A stretch of DNA of 41,646 bases. Origin: Bacillota bacterium (lineage in GTDB: Bacteria; Sysuimicrobiota; Sysuimicrobiia; Sysuimicrobiales; Segetimicrobiaceae). Shown in pieces: positions 8,367 to 16,372 of the stretch (its first letter is position 1; each line of letters starts with the position of its first letter). The translations under genes and the position numbers were made by a program. Location of the stretch: positions 1-41,646 of the forward strand of contig JAJPJL010000022.1 of NCBI GenBank assembly GCA_021324255.1, given 5' to 3'. Under the pieces are notes generated by a model. That model was not told the DNA's origin and searched no databases. It was given only the letters and a program-made list of their open reading frames with translations.

Positions 8367-9086
8367 TCAAAACGCGTAGGTGACGCGCACGTTTGCCGTG
8401 ACCGTGATCGTGCCCGGCAGCACCGACGCCGCCGGCTGGGCCGTCACCGCAAACCGCGGAGACGGAACCGCCCCGGCCTGCTCGATGCGGACCAGATGAA
8501 TCGGGCCGGTACCCGCGGCGGCGGCGAGCGCGGATGCGGTCGCCTGCGCGTTCTGCATGGCAAGCCGGAGGGCACGCGTGCGTGCGCCTGAGGAGTCACG
8601 CAGGCCAAACGACGGGCCCTGAAGCTCGTTGGCGCCGGCCGCCACCGCGGCATCGATGACGCGGCCGGCGATGCCGGGGTCGTCGACCGTGATCGTGACA
8701 CGGTTGGTGGCGATGTACCCGGTGATGGGCCCGGTGCCGCCCGTGCCCCGTTGGGGCGACAATTCAACGCCGCTCGTGCGCATATGATCCCGGGGAATGC
8801 CCAGCGCCGCGATCCGCCCGATGACCTCGTCGATCGCCGTGTTGGTTCCGGCCTGCGCGTCCTGCGCGGTCTTACGGAGGGTCTGTACCCCGACCGTGAG
8901 CGTTGCCTCATCGGGCGCGGCGTCCACAGACCCCTCGCCGGTGACCACGATCACGTGCATCGCGCCGCCCCCTACCCGCACAGGCACTCCCTGGGCCGCT
9001 CCAGGTCGCGGCAGCAGTGCAACGGCCGTGACGATCACCAGCCCCAGCGCGCCGGCCGCGGCGCAGATCCTCCCGATCGACGTCAT
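8367..9086 (-). CDS. exported SIMPL-domain (DUF541) protein
   Basis: 239 residues starting with a clear secretion signal: MTSIGR, a hydrophobic run at about 8-25, then a PGAAQ-like cleavage region. The mature part has the SIMPL pattern: VIVVTGEGSVDAAPDEATLTVGVQT, a regular array of TNRVTITVDDPG, and the conserved closing stretch TITVTANVRVTYAF. SIMPL proteins are periplasmic or surface proteins whose molecular role is poorly defined. The start ATG is preceded by AGGAGGAGGAG, an unusually strong ribosome site; the frame upstream of it is not coding. It stands between an inner-membrane orphan (convergent) and an MscS gene on the same strand. Confidence 0.87.
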   Translation of the reverse strand: MTSIGRICAAAGALGLVIVTAVALLPRPGAAQGVPVRVGGGAMHVIVVTGEGSVDAAPDEATLTVGVQTLRKTAQDAQAGTNTAIDEVIGRIAALGIPRDHMRTSGVELSPQRGTGGTGPITGYIATNRVTITVDDPGIAGRVIDAAVAAGANELQGPSFGLRDSSGARTRALRLAMQNAQATASALAAAAGTGPIHLVRIEQAGAVPSPRFAVTAQPAASVLPGTITVTANVRVTYAF

Positions 9087-9339
9087 ACGACTCCTCCTCC
9101 TCGGTATCATGTGGGTCCACGAGTCTGTCACACGTGTCGCCCGAGTGCCCGGCTGAACGCCGGGCGGGACCTGAACTGCGGGCGGCTCCGCCACGATGCC
9201 TCCACGCGACAACCTAAACGAGACGATAGGATTGTTTGGTTCCCTCAGGCGCCGGTTGCGTTGTGGCTCCCGCCGCGGGCCCGGGAGCGGAGCGCGGGGC
9301 CGGGCCGGCTCGCACCCCGCGAGGTTCGACGGCGGCGCG

Positions 9340-10437
9340 CTAGCGGCGGCTATCAGGCTGCGCCGGCAACTGCGGCGGCTCCACGGCGGACGCAACCGGC
9401 CGCTCGAGCTCCACGCGCGTGCGGGGCAACGCCTGCGGAAAGGAGCGCTGCAGGAACGAGACGAGGTGTTCCCGGACGGCGCAGCGCAGATTCCAGAGAT
9501 CGGACGAGTTCGCGGCGCTGACGAGAGCGCGCAGCTCCAACGTGTGCTCCGTGGCGTTGGTGACCTGGAAGCCCGCGGCCTTACGGTCCCAGAGCGGGGA
9601 GGCTTCGATGAACCGCTGGAACTCGTCCCGCACCGGCTGCACCGGCAGCGTGTAATCGGCGTAGAGGAACACGGTGCCCAACAGGTCCGATGTTGTGCGC
9701 GTCCAGTTCTGAAACGGCTGCTTGATGAAATAGGTCACGGGCAGCACGAGCCGCCGGTGATCCCAGATGTGGACCACAACGTAGGTGAGCGTGATCTCCT
9801 CGATCGTGCCCGACTCGCCCTGCACGACCACGATGTCGTCCAGCCGGATCGGCTGGCTCAGCGCGATCTGCACGCCGGCGAAGACCGTGCCGAGGGTGCG
9901 CTGCGCGGCGAAGCCGGCGATGACCCCGACGATCCCCGCGGACGCGAGCAGGCTGGCGCCGATCTGCCGGACCTCCGGGAACGTCAGCAGCATCGTCGCG
10001 AGCGTCAGGACCACGATCAGCGCTTCGATAATCCGTTCGATCACGCGCAGCTGCGTGTAGATGCGCCGCGCGCGGAGGTTGTCCGCGGCATCGAGGCGCT
10101 GGCGCGCGACAATGAGGTCGCGTCCCACCGCCAGGGTGGACGCCAAGACCCAGGCGACGCCGGCGACGACCCCCAGCAGCGCGACGTGCGCGACGACCGC
10201 GCGAACGTCCTCGGGGACCGGCAGCAGGTGCACCACGGACGCGAGGCCCGCCGCCGGGATCAGCACGCGGAACGGCGCAAACCAATGGGAGAGGTGGAGC
10301 GGCAGCCCGGAAACGGAAAATGGTCTGCGGAGGTGCATGCGGCGAATCACGGACACGAACACGGCGTGGAGCACCAGCCCCACGACCGGGACGCCCGCGC
10401 CGATCGCAACGGCGATCACCAGATCCCGTACGCTCAT
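9340..10437 (-). CDS. MscS-family mechanosensitive channel
   Basis: 365 residues. About four hydrophobic segments fill the first 180 residues. The last is the pore-like helix ASLLASAGIVGVIAGFAAQRTLG, followed by the MscS beta-domain hallmark LSQPIRLDDIVVVQGESGTIEEITLTYV and a cytoplasmic alpha/beta domain. Such channels release small solutes when membrane tension rises. The C-terminal 25 residues are Pro/Arg-rich and not conserved. The gene ends with TAG, showing that TAG acts as a normal stop here. About 250 bp separate it from the SIMPL gene on the same strand; that gap holds only short hairpin-forming GC tracts. Confidence 0.93.
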   Translation of the reverse strand: MSVRDLVIAVAIGAGVPVVGLVLHAVFVSVIRRMHLRRPFSVSGLPLHLSHWFAPFRVLIPAAGLASVVHLLPVPEDVRAVVAHVALLGVVAGVAWVLASTLAVGRDLIVARQRLDAADNLRARRIYTQLRVIERIIEALIVVLTLATMLLTFPEVRQIGASLLASAGIVGVIAGFAAQRTLGTVFAGVQIALSQPIRLDDIVVVQGESGTIEEITLTYVVVHIWDHRRLVLPVTYFIKQPFQNWTRTTSDLLGTVFLYADYTLPVQPVRDEFQRFIEASPLWDRKAAGFQVTNATEHTLELRALVSAANSSDLWNLRCAVREHLVSFLQRSFPQALPRTRVELERPVASAVEPPQLPAQPDSRR

Positions 10438-10618
10438 CGCAGATCGCTTTAGTCTCCCATGCAGGCCGGAGGCGGGTCAAGGGGACGCCGCGATCCAGAG
10501 CCCCGCGACGCAGGGGCAGGGACGGCCCCGCGTGAGCACGAACCAGCGTGTTCGGCAGTCGGCCGGCGTCCAGCCCGTTATGCACTTGTCGATGCCATGT
10601 CCCCGGTTGGAGGGTGGC

Positions 10619-10978
10619 ATGTTCGCGCTCAATTTCTACTCCGCGGTCTTTGCGGCCGCCCTGCGCGATGGGAGCAAGAACCTGACCATCCGGTTGGGAG
10701 ACAAGCGCGACAAATACCAGGCCGGGCAGATCGTGTGGGTGACGGTCGGCCAGCGATTCGGGACGCGCCAGCGGATCTTCACGGGCGTGATCGATCGGGT
10801 CGAGACCAAGTTGGTCCGCGACGTGTCGCCCCGTGAGATCGAGCGCGACAATCCGGCCACCCGCGAGCATGCGCACCTCATCGAATTCCTCTCGACGATC
10901 TACGGCCGCAAGGTGGGGCCGGAGGACCTCGTGACGGTGATCCAGTTTTCGCGCGTCATGGACGCGCGCGGCGACTAG
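10619..10978 (+). CDS. ASCH-like small protein
   Basis: 119 residues. The order is an N-terminal FALNFYSAVFAAALRDGSKNLTIRLGD, a basic loop, GQIVWVTVGQRFGTRQRIFTGVIDRVE, then a C-terminal helix and strand (EDLVTVIQFSRV). An early Lys-Thr/Asn-Ile-Arg segment followed by a small beta-barrel resembles ASCH/PUA-like RNA- or nucleotide-binding domains, but the match is by pattern only. ATG 10619 is chosen because GGAGG lies 6 nt upstream, although the frame is open for hundreds of bases before it (antisense to the MscS gene). It is divergent from the MscS gene and 38 nt ahead of folP, so it may lead the folate/biotin operon. It ends with TAG. Confidence 0.65.
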   Translation: MFALNFYSAVFAAALRDGSKNLTIRLGDKRDKYQAGQIVWVTVGQRFGTRQRIFTGVIDRVETKLVRDVSPREIERDNPATREHAHLIEFLSTIYGRKVGPEDLVTVIQFSRVMDARGD

Positions 10979-11016
10979 GCCGCGCGCCGCGCCGGTCCCT
11001 CGGCCCGGCGGCTCCG

Positions 11017-11895
11017 ATGCCGTCGTTTCGTGACGCCGGCGGCGCGCCGCCTCCGATGCGCTGCGGCCCGAGCGTGCTCCGGTTTGGAGCACGAACGTAC
11101 GTGGCGGGCATCATCAACATGTCGCCGGATTCGTTCGCGGGGGACGGCCTCGACGCCGATGCCGGCGCGGCGGCGGCTGTCGGCGAGGCCTGGCGCGAGG
11201 CGGGCGCCGACATCCTCGACGTCGGCGGCCGGTCCAGCCGCCCCGGGGCGCCGCCGGTGCCGGTGGAGGAAGAGTTGCGCCGCGCGATCCCGGCCGTGCG
11301 CAGGCTCGCCGCGCTCGGGCTTCCGGTCAGTATCGACACCTGGTCGGCGGCGGTCGCCGCCGCTGCGATCGAGGCCGGCGCGGCGATGATCAACGACATT
11401 ACCGCGCTGCGCGGCGATCCCGGCATGGCCCCGCTCGCGGCGCGTGCCGGCGTCCCGGTGATTCTCATGGACGGCGACGACCGCCGGGGTGCCGCCGACG
11501 CGGTGGCGGCCACGGTGGGCTTTCTGCGCGACCGCATCGCCGCGGCCCGATCGTCCGGCATCGACGCCGAGCGGCTGATCGTGGATCCGGGCTACGGCTT
11601 CGGGCTCGCGCTCCGACAAAACATGGAGATCCTGCGCCGGTTGGACGAGTTGCGTGTGCTCGGGCGGCCCATCCTCATCGGCACGTCGCGCAAGGGGAGC
11701 ATCGGCAAGGTGTTGAACCTTCCGGTCCATGACCGCCTGGAAGGCACGGCGGCGACGGTGGCCGTGGCCATCGCGCACGGCGCGGACATCGTCCGCGTGC
11801 ACGACGTGCGGGCGATGGTCCGCGTGGCCAGGATGACGGACGCCATCGTCCGCGAGATCCCGGAGCCCCCGCCGCCGGGCGCCGCGGTTCCGTAG
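11017..11895 (+). CDS. folP: dihydropteroate synthase
   Basis: 292-residue TIM-barrel enzyme that condenses p-aminobenzoate with the pterin diphosphate in folate synthesis. Visible motifs are GIINMSPDSFAGDG (pterin loop 1), ILDVGGRSSRPGAPPV (loop 2), MINDITALRG, DPGYGFG and IGTSRKGSIG. Two deviations stand out. Loop 2 has Ser-Ser where STRPG is usual, and the segment normally reading MHM(R/Q)G is LMDGDD here. Core pterin-binding Asn and Asp residues appear kept, so activity is likely. It heads the fol-bir-bio run: folB starts 18 nt after its TAG stop. The start has little Shine-Dalgarno signal, so a few residues at the N terminus are uncertain. Confidence 0.92.
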   Translation: MPSFRDAGGAPPPMRCGPSVLRFGARTYVAGIINMSPDSFAGDGLDADAGAAAAVGEAWREAGADILDVGGRSSRPGAPPVPVEEELRRAIPAVRRLAALGLPVSIDTWSAAVAAAAIEAGAAMINDITALRGDPGMAPLAARAGVPVILMDGDDRRGAADAVAATVGFLRDRIAAARSSGIDAERLIVDPGYGFGLALRQNMEILRRLDELRVLGRPILIGTSRKGSIGKVLNLPVHDRLEGTAATVAVAIAHGADIVRVHDVRAMVRVARMTDAIVREIPEPPPPGAAVP

Positions 11896-11913
11896 CACGC
11901 AGCCGCGCGCGCT

Positions 11914-12276
11914 GTGAGCGATCGAATCATCCTCAGCGAGATGGTGTTCTTCGCGGCGCATGGTGTGCTTCCCGAGGAGCGCGCCGGCGGCCAAATCTTC
12001 GTCGTGGATCTGGAGGTGGAGGCCGACATCCACCGCGCGGGGCACACGGACGATCTGGCGGATACGCTCGACTATCGCGACCTCTACGCCCGCGTGCAGG
12101 GTGTGATGACGGGGGGACCGGTCAACCTGCTGGAAGCGCTCGCGGAAGGCGTGGCGCACCGCGTGCTGGAGGTGGAGCGCGTGACCGGCGTGCGGGTCCG
12201 TGTCCGCAAACCCCACGTGCGCCTCGGGGGCCCGTTGGCCTATGCCGCCGTGGAGGTCGAGCGGCGGCGGCGATGA
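11914..12276 (+). CDS. folB: dihydroneopterin aldolase
   Basis: 120 residues, the standard size. It carries the FolB signature FFAAHGVLPEERAGGQIFVVDLEVE with the conserved His-Gly and Glu, then the DTLDYRDLYARV segment and, near the end, a Lys (VRVRKPHVRLGG) in the position of the catalytic lysine. It converts dihydroneopterin to the hydroxymethylpterin used by FolK. The start is GTG. The stop TGA overlaps the folK ATG by four bases (ATGA), which implies coupled translation. Confidence 0.93.
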   Translation: MSDRIILSEMVFFAAHGVLPEERAGGQIFVVDLEVEADIHRAGHTDDLADTLDYRDLYARVQGVMTGGPVNLLEALAEGVAHRVLEVERVTGVRVRVRKPHVRLGGPLAYAAVEVERRRR

Positions 12277-12929
12277 TCGACGCGGTTCGCCGCGCCCGGG
12301 GGCGCCGCGGCGTGTGGCTGGAGGTCTTATCCGTCGCGGCCGTGCTCGCGATCGGCGCGCTCGCGGCGCGCAGGGTCGCAGGCGGGCGGGCTCGCGCCCA
12401 CGCGTCCCGGCGGCCGCCCGTGCGCGCGTTTCTCGGGCTCGGCTCCAATGTCGGCGACCGCGCGTACTGGCTCGCGGCCGCGATGCGCCGCCTGGAGGGG
12501 GCCGGGGTCCGGATCGCGCGACGTTCCCGGATCTACGAGACCCCGGCCTGGGGAAAGACGGACCAGCCCGACTTCTTGAACCAGGTGCTCGAGGTGGAGA
12601 CGCGGTTGTCCCCCGGGGCGCTGCTGGAGCGCTGTCAGGCCGTGGAGCGCGCGCTTGGCCGGGTTCGCGCCGAACGCTGGGGCCCGCGCACCATCGACGT
12701 GGATCTATTGCTGTACGACGAGGTCGCGGTCAACCGCCCGGGCCTCGTCGTCCCGCATCCGGAGTTGCATCGCCGCGCATTCGTGCTGGTGCCGCTCCTC
12801 GAACTCCGGCCGCGCCTCACGTTGCCGGATGGGCGAGCGCTTGCACCGCTGCTCGACGCGTTGCCCGAGCGGGGGGCGATCAGGCCCCTGGGCGACGGCA
12901 CGGCATCCGACGCCGTGCGGCCGACGTGA
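12273..12929 (+). CDS. folK: HPPK (pyrophosphokinase) with an N-terminal membrane-like segment
   Basis: 218 residues. The kinase domain begins near residue 49 (VRAFLGLGSNVGDR) and keeps RRSRIYETPAWG, DFLNQVLEVET and the signature ERWGPRTIDVDLLLYDE. It diphosphorylates 6-hydroxymethyl-dihydropterin before FolP acts. The first 48 residues are extra: a short basic start, a hydrophobic stretch at about 14-32 (VWLEVLSVAAVLAIGALAA) and an Arg/Ala-rich linker. This looks like a signal anchor, which is unusual for this cytosolic enzyme. The extension has the same high third-position GC as the rest, and the ATG overlaps the folB stop (ATGA), both favouring translation from 12273. A GTG at 12420 would give a standard-length enzyme instead. 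Confidence 0.9.
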   Translation: MIDAVRRARGRRGVWLEVLSVAAVLAIGALAARRVAGGRARAHASRRPPVRAFLGLGSNVGDRAYWLAAAMRRLEGAGVRIARRSRIYETPAWGKTDQPDFLNQVLEVETRLSPGALLERCQAVERALGRVRAERWGPRTIDVDLLLYDEVAVNRPGLVVPHPELHRRAFVLVPLLELRPRLTLPDGRALAPLLDALPERGAIRPLGDGTASDAVRPT

Positions 12930-13729
12930 TGGCCGACGCGTACACGCGCGACCGGATCGCGGGAGCACTCGGTGCCGGCCTCATGGGTCGCCCGTTGCAC
13001 TGGCACGCGACGCTGCCGTCCACGAACGCGGAAGCGATGCGCCTCGCCGCCGCCGGGGCGGCCGAGGGCACCGTCGTCATCGCCGAAGAACAGACCGCCG
13101 GGCGGGGGCGCCGCGGCCGCGGGTGGACGTCGCCCGCGGGCGGCGTCTGGCTGTCCGTGGTCCTGCGGCCGGCGCTGCCGGTGGACCGCCTGCCCTTGAT
13201 CGGCCTGGTCGCCGCCGTCGCGGCGGCGCGCGCGATTCAGTCGGCCGCGGCGCTCCGCGCGAAGGTCAAGTGGCCGAACGACGTGCTCGTGGGCGGGGCC
13301 AAGGTCGCGGGAATTTTGACCGAGGCGGGTCCCGGGCTGGCCTGGGTCGTCCTCGGGATCGGCGTCAACGCAAACGTGCCTGCCGCGCTGCTGCCGCGCG
13401 GTGCGCCGTATCCGGTGACGTCGCTGCTCGAGCAGGCCGGCGGCCCGATCGATCGCGGCCGTCTTGCGGTCGCCCTGCTGCGGGAGCTCGAATGCGGCTA
13501 TGCCGTCCTTCGAGGCGAGGATCGCGAGCGGGTGCTGGCGTCGTGGCGCGTGTGCTCCGACACGCTCGGCCGGGCCGTCAGGGTGGAGACGATGTCGCGC
13601 GTCGTCGAGGGTTTAGCGGTCGATGTCGACCACAACGGAGCGCTCCTCGTGCGGACGCCCGGCGGCATCGAGCGGTTCGTGGCCGGCGACGTCACGGTGA
13701 GCGGCGCCGGGAGTGGCGCGCTGCCGTGA
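12929..13729 (+). CDS. birA: biotin--[acetyl-CoA-carboxylase] ligase
   Basis: 266 residues with the biotin-ligase catalytic core: PSTNAEAM, the biotinyl-AMP loop GRGRRGRGWTSPAGGVW, KVKWPNDVLVGGAKVAGIL and GIGVNAN. There is a small C-terminal beta domain. No N-terminal helix-turn-helix is present, so it is a monofunctional ligase and not a repressor. It attaches biotin to carrier proteins such as the acetyl-CoA carboxylase carrier subunit. Its ATG overlaps the folK stop (TGATG), and its own stop overlaps the bioY GTG (GTGA). Pairing with the biotin transporter supports the assignment. Confidence 0.95.
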   Translation: MADAYTRDRIAGALGAGLMGRPLHWHATLPSTNAEAMRLAAAGAAEGTVVIAEEQTAGRGRRGRGWTSPAGGVWLSVVLRPALPVDRLPLIGLVAAVAAARAIQSAAALRAKVKWPNDVLVGGAKVAGILTEAGPGLAWVVLGIGVNANVPAALLPRGAPYPVTSLLEQAGGPIDRGRLAVALLRELECGYAVLRGEDRERVLASWRVCSDTLGRAVRVETMSRVVEGLAVDVDHNGALLVRTPGGIERFVAGDVTVSGAGSGALP

Positions 13730-14301
13730 GGTCGCCGTCATCGCGGCCGGGGTGGGCGCCCCGCGAGGTGGCGCTGGCCGGCCTGTTCGCGGCGCTGACC
13801 GCGGTCGGCGCCCAGATTCAGGTGCCGCTGCCCTTTTCGCCCGTGCCCGTCGTGCTCAGCAACTTCTTCGCGATCCTCGCGGGACTGGCGCTCGGCGCGC
13901 GGCTCGGGGTGGCGAGCCAGGTCGCGTACGTGGCCGGGGGCGCGGCCGGGCTGCCGATCTTCGCCGGGTTCCGAGGCGGCGTATCCGTGCTCGCCGGACC
14001 GACGGGCGGGTACCTCGTGGGGTTCATCCTGGCCGCGGCGGTGGCGGGAGGGCTGCGCGGGGGACCCGCCGGGACGGCGCGCCGCGCGACATGGTCGGCC
14101 GCCGCCGCCGCCGCGTCGGTGTACGTGCCCGGCGTGCTGTGGCTCGGGGTCGTCACCGGCGCCGGCGCGCACAAGGTGATGCTCATCGGGGTGCTGCCGT
14201 TTCTACCCGGGGACGCCCTCAAGGTCCTCGTCGCCGGTGCGGTGACGCCGTCGCTCGCCCGCATCGCGGCGCGGCGTGGGGGCCGCCCCGCGACGCCATG
14301 A
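13726..14301 (+). CDS. bioY: biotin transporter BioY (ECF S component)
   Basis: 191 residues, six hydrophobic segments. Characteristic stretches are QIQVPLPFSPVPVVLSNFFAILAGLALG, VAYVAGGAAGLPIF, and GPTGGYLVGFILAA (the conserved G-P-T-G-G-Y motif). BioY is the substrate-binding subunit of an energy-coupling-factor transporter. No EcfA or EcfT genes are nearby, so it must share a module encoded elsewhere or act alone. The GTG start overlaps the birA stop by four bases and the TGA overlaps the next ATG (ATGA), so biotin uptake and biotin ligation are translationally linked. Confidence 0.95.
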   Translation: MRSPSSRPGWAPREVALAGLFAALTAVGAQIQVPLPFSPVPVVLSNFFAILAGLALGARLGVASQVAYVAGGAAGLPIFAGFRGGVSVLAGPTGGYLVGFILAAAVAGGLRGGPAGTARRATWSAAAAAASVYVPGVLWLGVVTGAGAHKVMLIGVLPFLPGDALKVLVAGAVTPSLARIAARRGGRPATP

Positions 14302-15290
14302 GCGCAGACCGCCCGCTGCATCGTGGGCTGACCGACGTGGCGGGCATTCGCGTCGGCCATGCGACGGACGCGGCGCACCTCACGGGCTGCACCGTGGTGC
14401 TCTGCGAGGCCGGCGCGGTGTGCGGCGGTGCCGCGCTCGGGGGCGCGCCGGGAACCCGAGAGACCGACCTGCTGCGTCCTGAAAACCGCGTCGATCGCGT
14501 GCACGCGGCCGTGCTTGCCGGGGGCAGCGCGTTTGGGTTGGCCGCCGCCGACGGCGTGGTCCGGCATCTGGAGCGTCAGGGCGTCGGGTTCGACACCCGC
14601 GCGGCGCGCGTGCCGATTGTCTGCGGGGCGGTGCTCTACGACCTTGGGATCGGCAGCGCGGACGTGCGGCCGGACGCGGCGATGGGCGAGCGGGCGTGCC
14701 GGGAGGCGCGCGACGGCCCCGTCGAGGAGGGATGCGTTGGGGCGGGGACGGGCGCCACGGTCGGCAAGGTCCTGGGCATTGTCCAGGCGATGAAGTCAGG
14801 TGTCGGGACGTGGAGCACCCGCCTGCCGGGCGGCGCCGTGGTCGCGGCGCTCGTCGTCACCAACGCGTTCGGTGATGTCGTCGATCATCGGACCGGCGAC
14901 ATCCTGGCCGGCGCGCGGGATCCGGCCACGGGGACGTTCGTGGATACGACCGCGTATCTCGTGGCGCGGGGCGGCGCGGGCCTCGGCCGGTGGGCCGGGG
15001 ACCTGCTCGAGCATACCTGCCTCGGCGTCGTCGCGACGGACGCCGCCCTCACGAAGGCGCAGGCCGCGAGGTTGAGCATCGCCGCCCACGCCGGGTTGTC
15101 GCGCGTCGTTCGGCCCTCGCACACCACGCTGGACGGCGACACGATCTTTGTCCTGGCGGTAGGCGAGCGCGAGGCCGACCTCCTCGTGCTGGAAGCCGCC
15201 GTCGCGGAGACGGTGGCGGACGCCGCGCTGCGATCGGTCCGCCTGGCGCGCACGGCCGGCGGGGTGCCCGGGCTCGCCTCGCTCGGCTGA
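14298..15290 (+). CDS. P1-family (S58, DmpA-like) peptidase
   Basis: 330 residues of the DmpA/OAT fold. Family marks are LTDVAGIRVGHATDAAHLTGCTVVLCEAG near the start, GGAALGGAPGTRETDLLRPEN, AAVLAGGSAFGLAAADGVVRHL, GCVGAGTGATVGKVLG and VVTNAFGDVVDHRTG. These Ntn-like hydrolases act as aminopeptidases on D- or L-amino-acid amides and beta-peptides, often after self-cleavage; the cleavage residue is not certain here. It closes the run beginning with folP, with an ATGA overlap to bioY. Why a peptidase is coupled to folate and biotin genes is not evident. Confidence 0.92.
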   Translation: MSADRPLHRGLTDVAGIRVGHATDAAHLTGCTVVLCEAGAVCGGAALGGAPGTRETDLLRPENRVDRVHAAVLAGGSAFGLAAADGVVRHLERQGVGFDTRAARVPIVCGAVLYDLGIGSADVRPDAAMGERACREARDGPVEEGCVGAGTGATVGKVLGIVQAMKSGVGTWSTRLPGGAVVAALVVTNAFGDVVDHRTGDILAGARDPATGTFVDTTAYLVARGGAGLGRWAGDLLEHTCLGVVATDAALTKAQAARLSIAAHAGLSRVVRPSHTTLDGDTIFVLAVGEREADLLVLEAAVAETVADAALRSVRLARTAGGVPGLASLG

Positions 15291-15322
15291 GCCGGCGCGG
15301 CGGTCCCGCGCGAGTCCCCGCC

Positions 15323-15351
15323 TTGTTGCGCGACGGGGCCTCTGGTACGCT
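15323..15351 (+). promoter_or_regulatory. likely promoter upstream of coaX
   Basis: TTGTTG (15323-15328) and TACGCT (15346-15351) are 17 bp apart, and TGG just before the -10 gives an extended form. It lies in the 266-bp gap between the P1 peptidase and coaX, which otherwise shows nothing recognisable. The predicted leader would be about 200 nt. Confidence 0.5.
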
Positions 15352-15556
15352 ACTGCCTGGCCGAGATCCTTCGCGGGAATCGGACCAGCGAGCCGGCCGT
15401 CAGGGGCCGCCTCCACGGCACGATCCGCGCTGCGTCGCGGCGGCCTGCTCGACCGAGCGTGCGCGGCGATGCGATCGGCGCCGTTTGACCGGTGCGTTCG
15501 GCGTGATGCGCAGTCCGTCCGGTACTCGTCGCAGACTGGAACGGGAGGGACCCTCG

Positions 15557-16360
15557 ATGCTCCTCGCGGTCGACGTCGGGAACACGCTCATCAAGCTCGC
15601 GCTCTATCGCGGCGAGGTCCAGGTCGCCCACTGGTACGCCAAGACCGATCGCGAACGCACCCCAGACGAATACGCGATGCTGTGGAACCAGTTCCTCGGG
15701 TTTCGCGGCTTCGGGTTCGCGGACGTCTCCGGGGTCGCGATCGCCTGCGTCGTGCCCTCCATCACGGAGACGCTCCGCCGTCTCTGCCGGGAGTACTTCA
15801 ACCACGAGCCGCTCGAGGTCGGCCCGGGAATCCGGACGGGCATGCGCATCTTGTATGACAACCCCCGCGAAGTCGGGGTCGACCGCATCGTCGCGGCCAT
15901 CGCGGCCTACGCGCGGCACGGCGGTCCGAGCATCGTCGTCGCGCTCGGGACGGCCACCGTGTTCACCGCCGTGTCCAAGGAGGGGGATTTTCTCGGCGGC
16001 GCCATCGTGCCCGGCGTCGGCATCTCCGTGGAGGCGCTGGTGCAGCACGCCGCGCAACTCCGCAAGGTCGAGCTGGCGCGGCCGCCGCAGATCATCGCGC
16101 GCAGCACCGTCGCGGGGATGCAGGCCGGCGTCTGGTACGGCGTCGTCGGCCAGGTGGAAGAGATCGTCGGCCGCATGCAACGGGAGCTCGGCGAGCGCGC
16201 CGCCGTGGTGGCGACCGGCGGGTACGCGGAGCAGATCGGGCCCGAGTGCCGGTGCGTGGATCACATCGATCCGCTGCTCGGACTCGAGGGGCTGCGCATC
16301 TTGTACGAACGCAACCGCGGCGCCGCGCCGGGAGAAGGAGAGGCTTCGCAACGAGTCTAA
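15557..16360 (+). CDS. coaX: type III pantothenate kinase
   Basis: 267 residues of the ASKHA fold. The phosphate loop is LLAVDVGNTLIKLAL at the N terminus; the central GVDRIVA segment holds the catalytic Asp; GTATVFTAV followed by LGGAIVPGVGIS closes the active site. CoaX phosphorylates pantothenate, the first step to coenzyme A, needs a monovalent cation and is not feedback inhibited. The ATG is preceded by GGGAGGGA. In Firmicutes coaX follows ftsH; here the fol/bio genes lie between. The Asp that commonly precedes GTAT is Ala here, a mild departure. It is 12 nt from the next gene, so the two are probably co-transcribed. Confidence 0.93.
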   Translation: MLLAVDVGNTLIKLALYRGEVQVAHWYAKTDRERTPDEYAMLWNQFLGFRGFGFADVSGVAIACVVPSITETLRRLCREYFNHEPLEVGPGIRTGMRILYDNPREVGVDRIVAAIAAYARHGGPSIVVALGTATVFTAVSKEGDFLGGAIVPGVGISVEALVQHAAQLRKVELARPPQIIARSTVAGMQAGVWYGVVGQVEEIVGRMQRELGERAAVVATGGYAEQIGPECRCVDHIDPLLGLEGLRILYERNRGAAPGEGEASQRV

Positions 16361-16372
16361 GGACATGGCGGC

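Noticed and set aside
14990-15556. In-frame extension upstream of coaX
   Set aside because: It is the shadow of the P1 peptidase in another frame; the ATG at 15557 with GGGAGGGA and the family N terminus fix the start.
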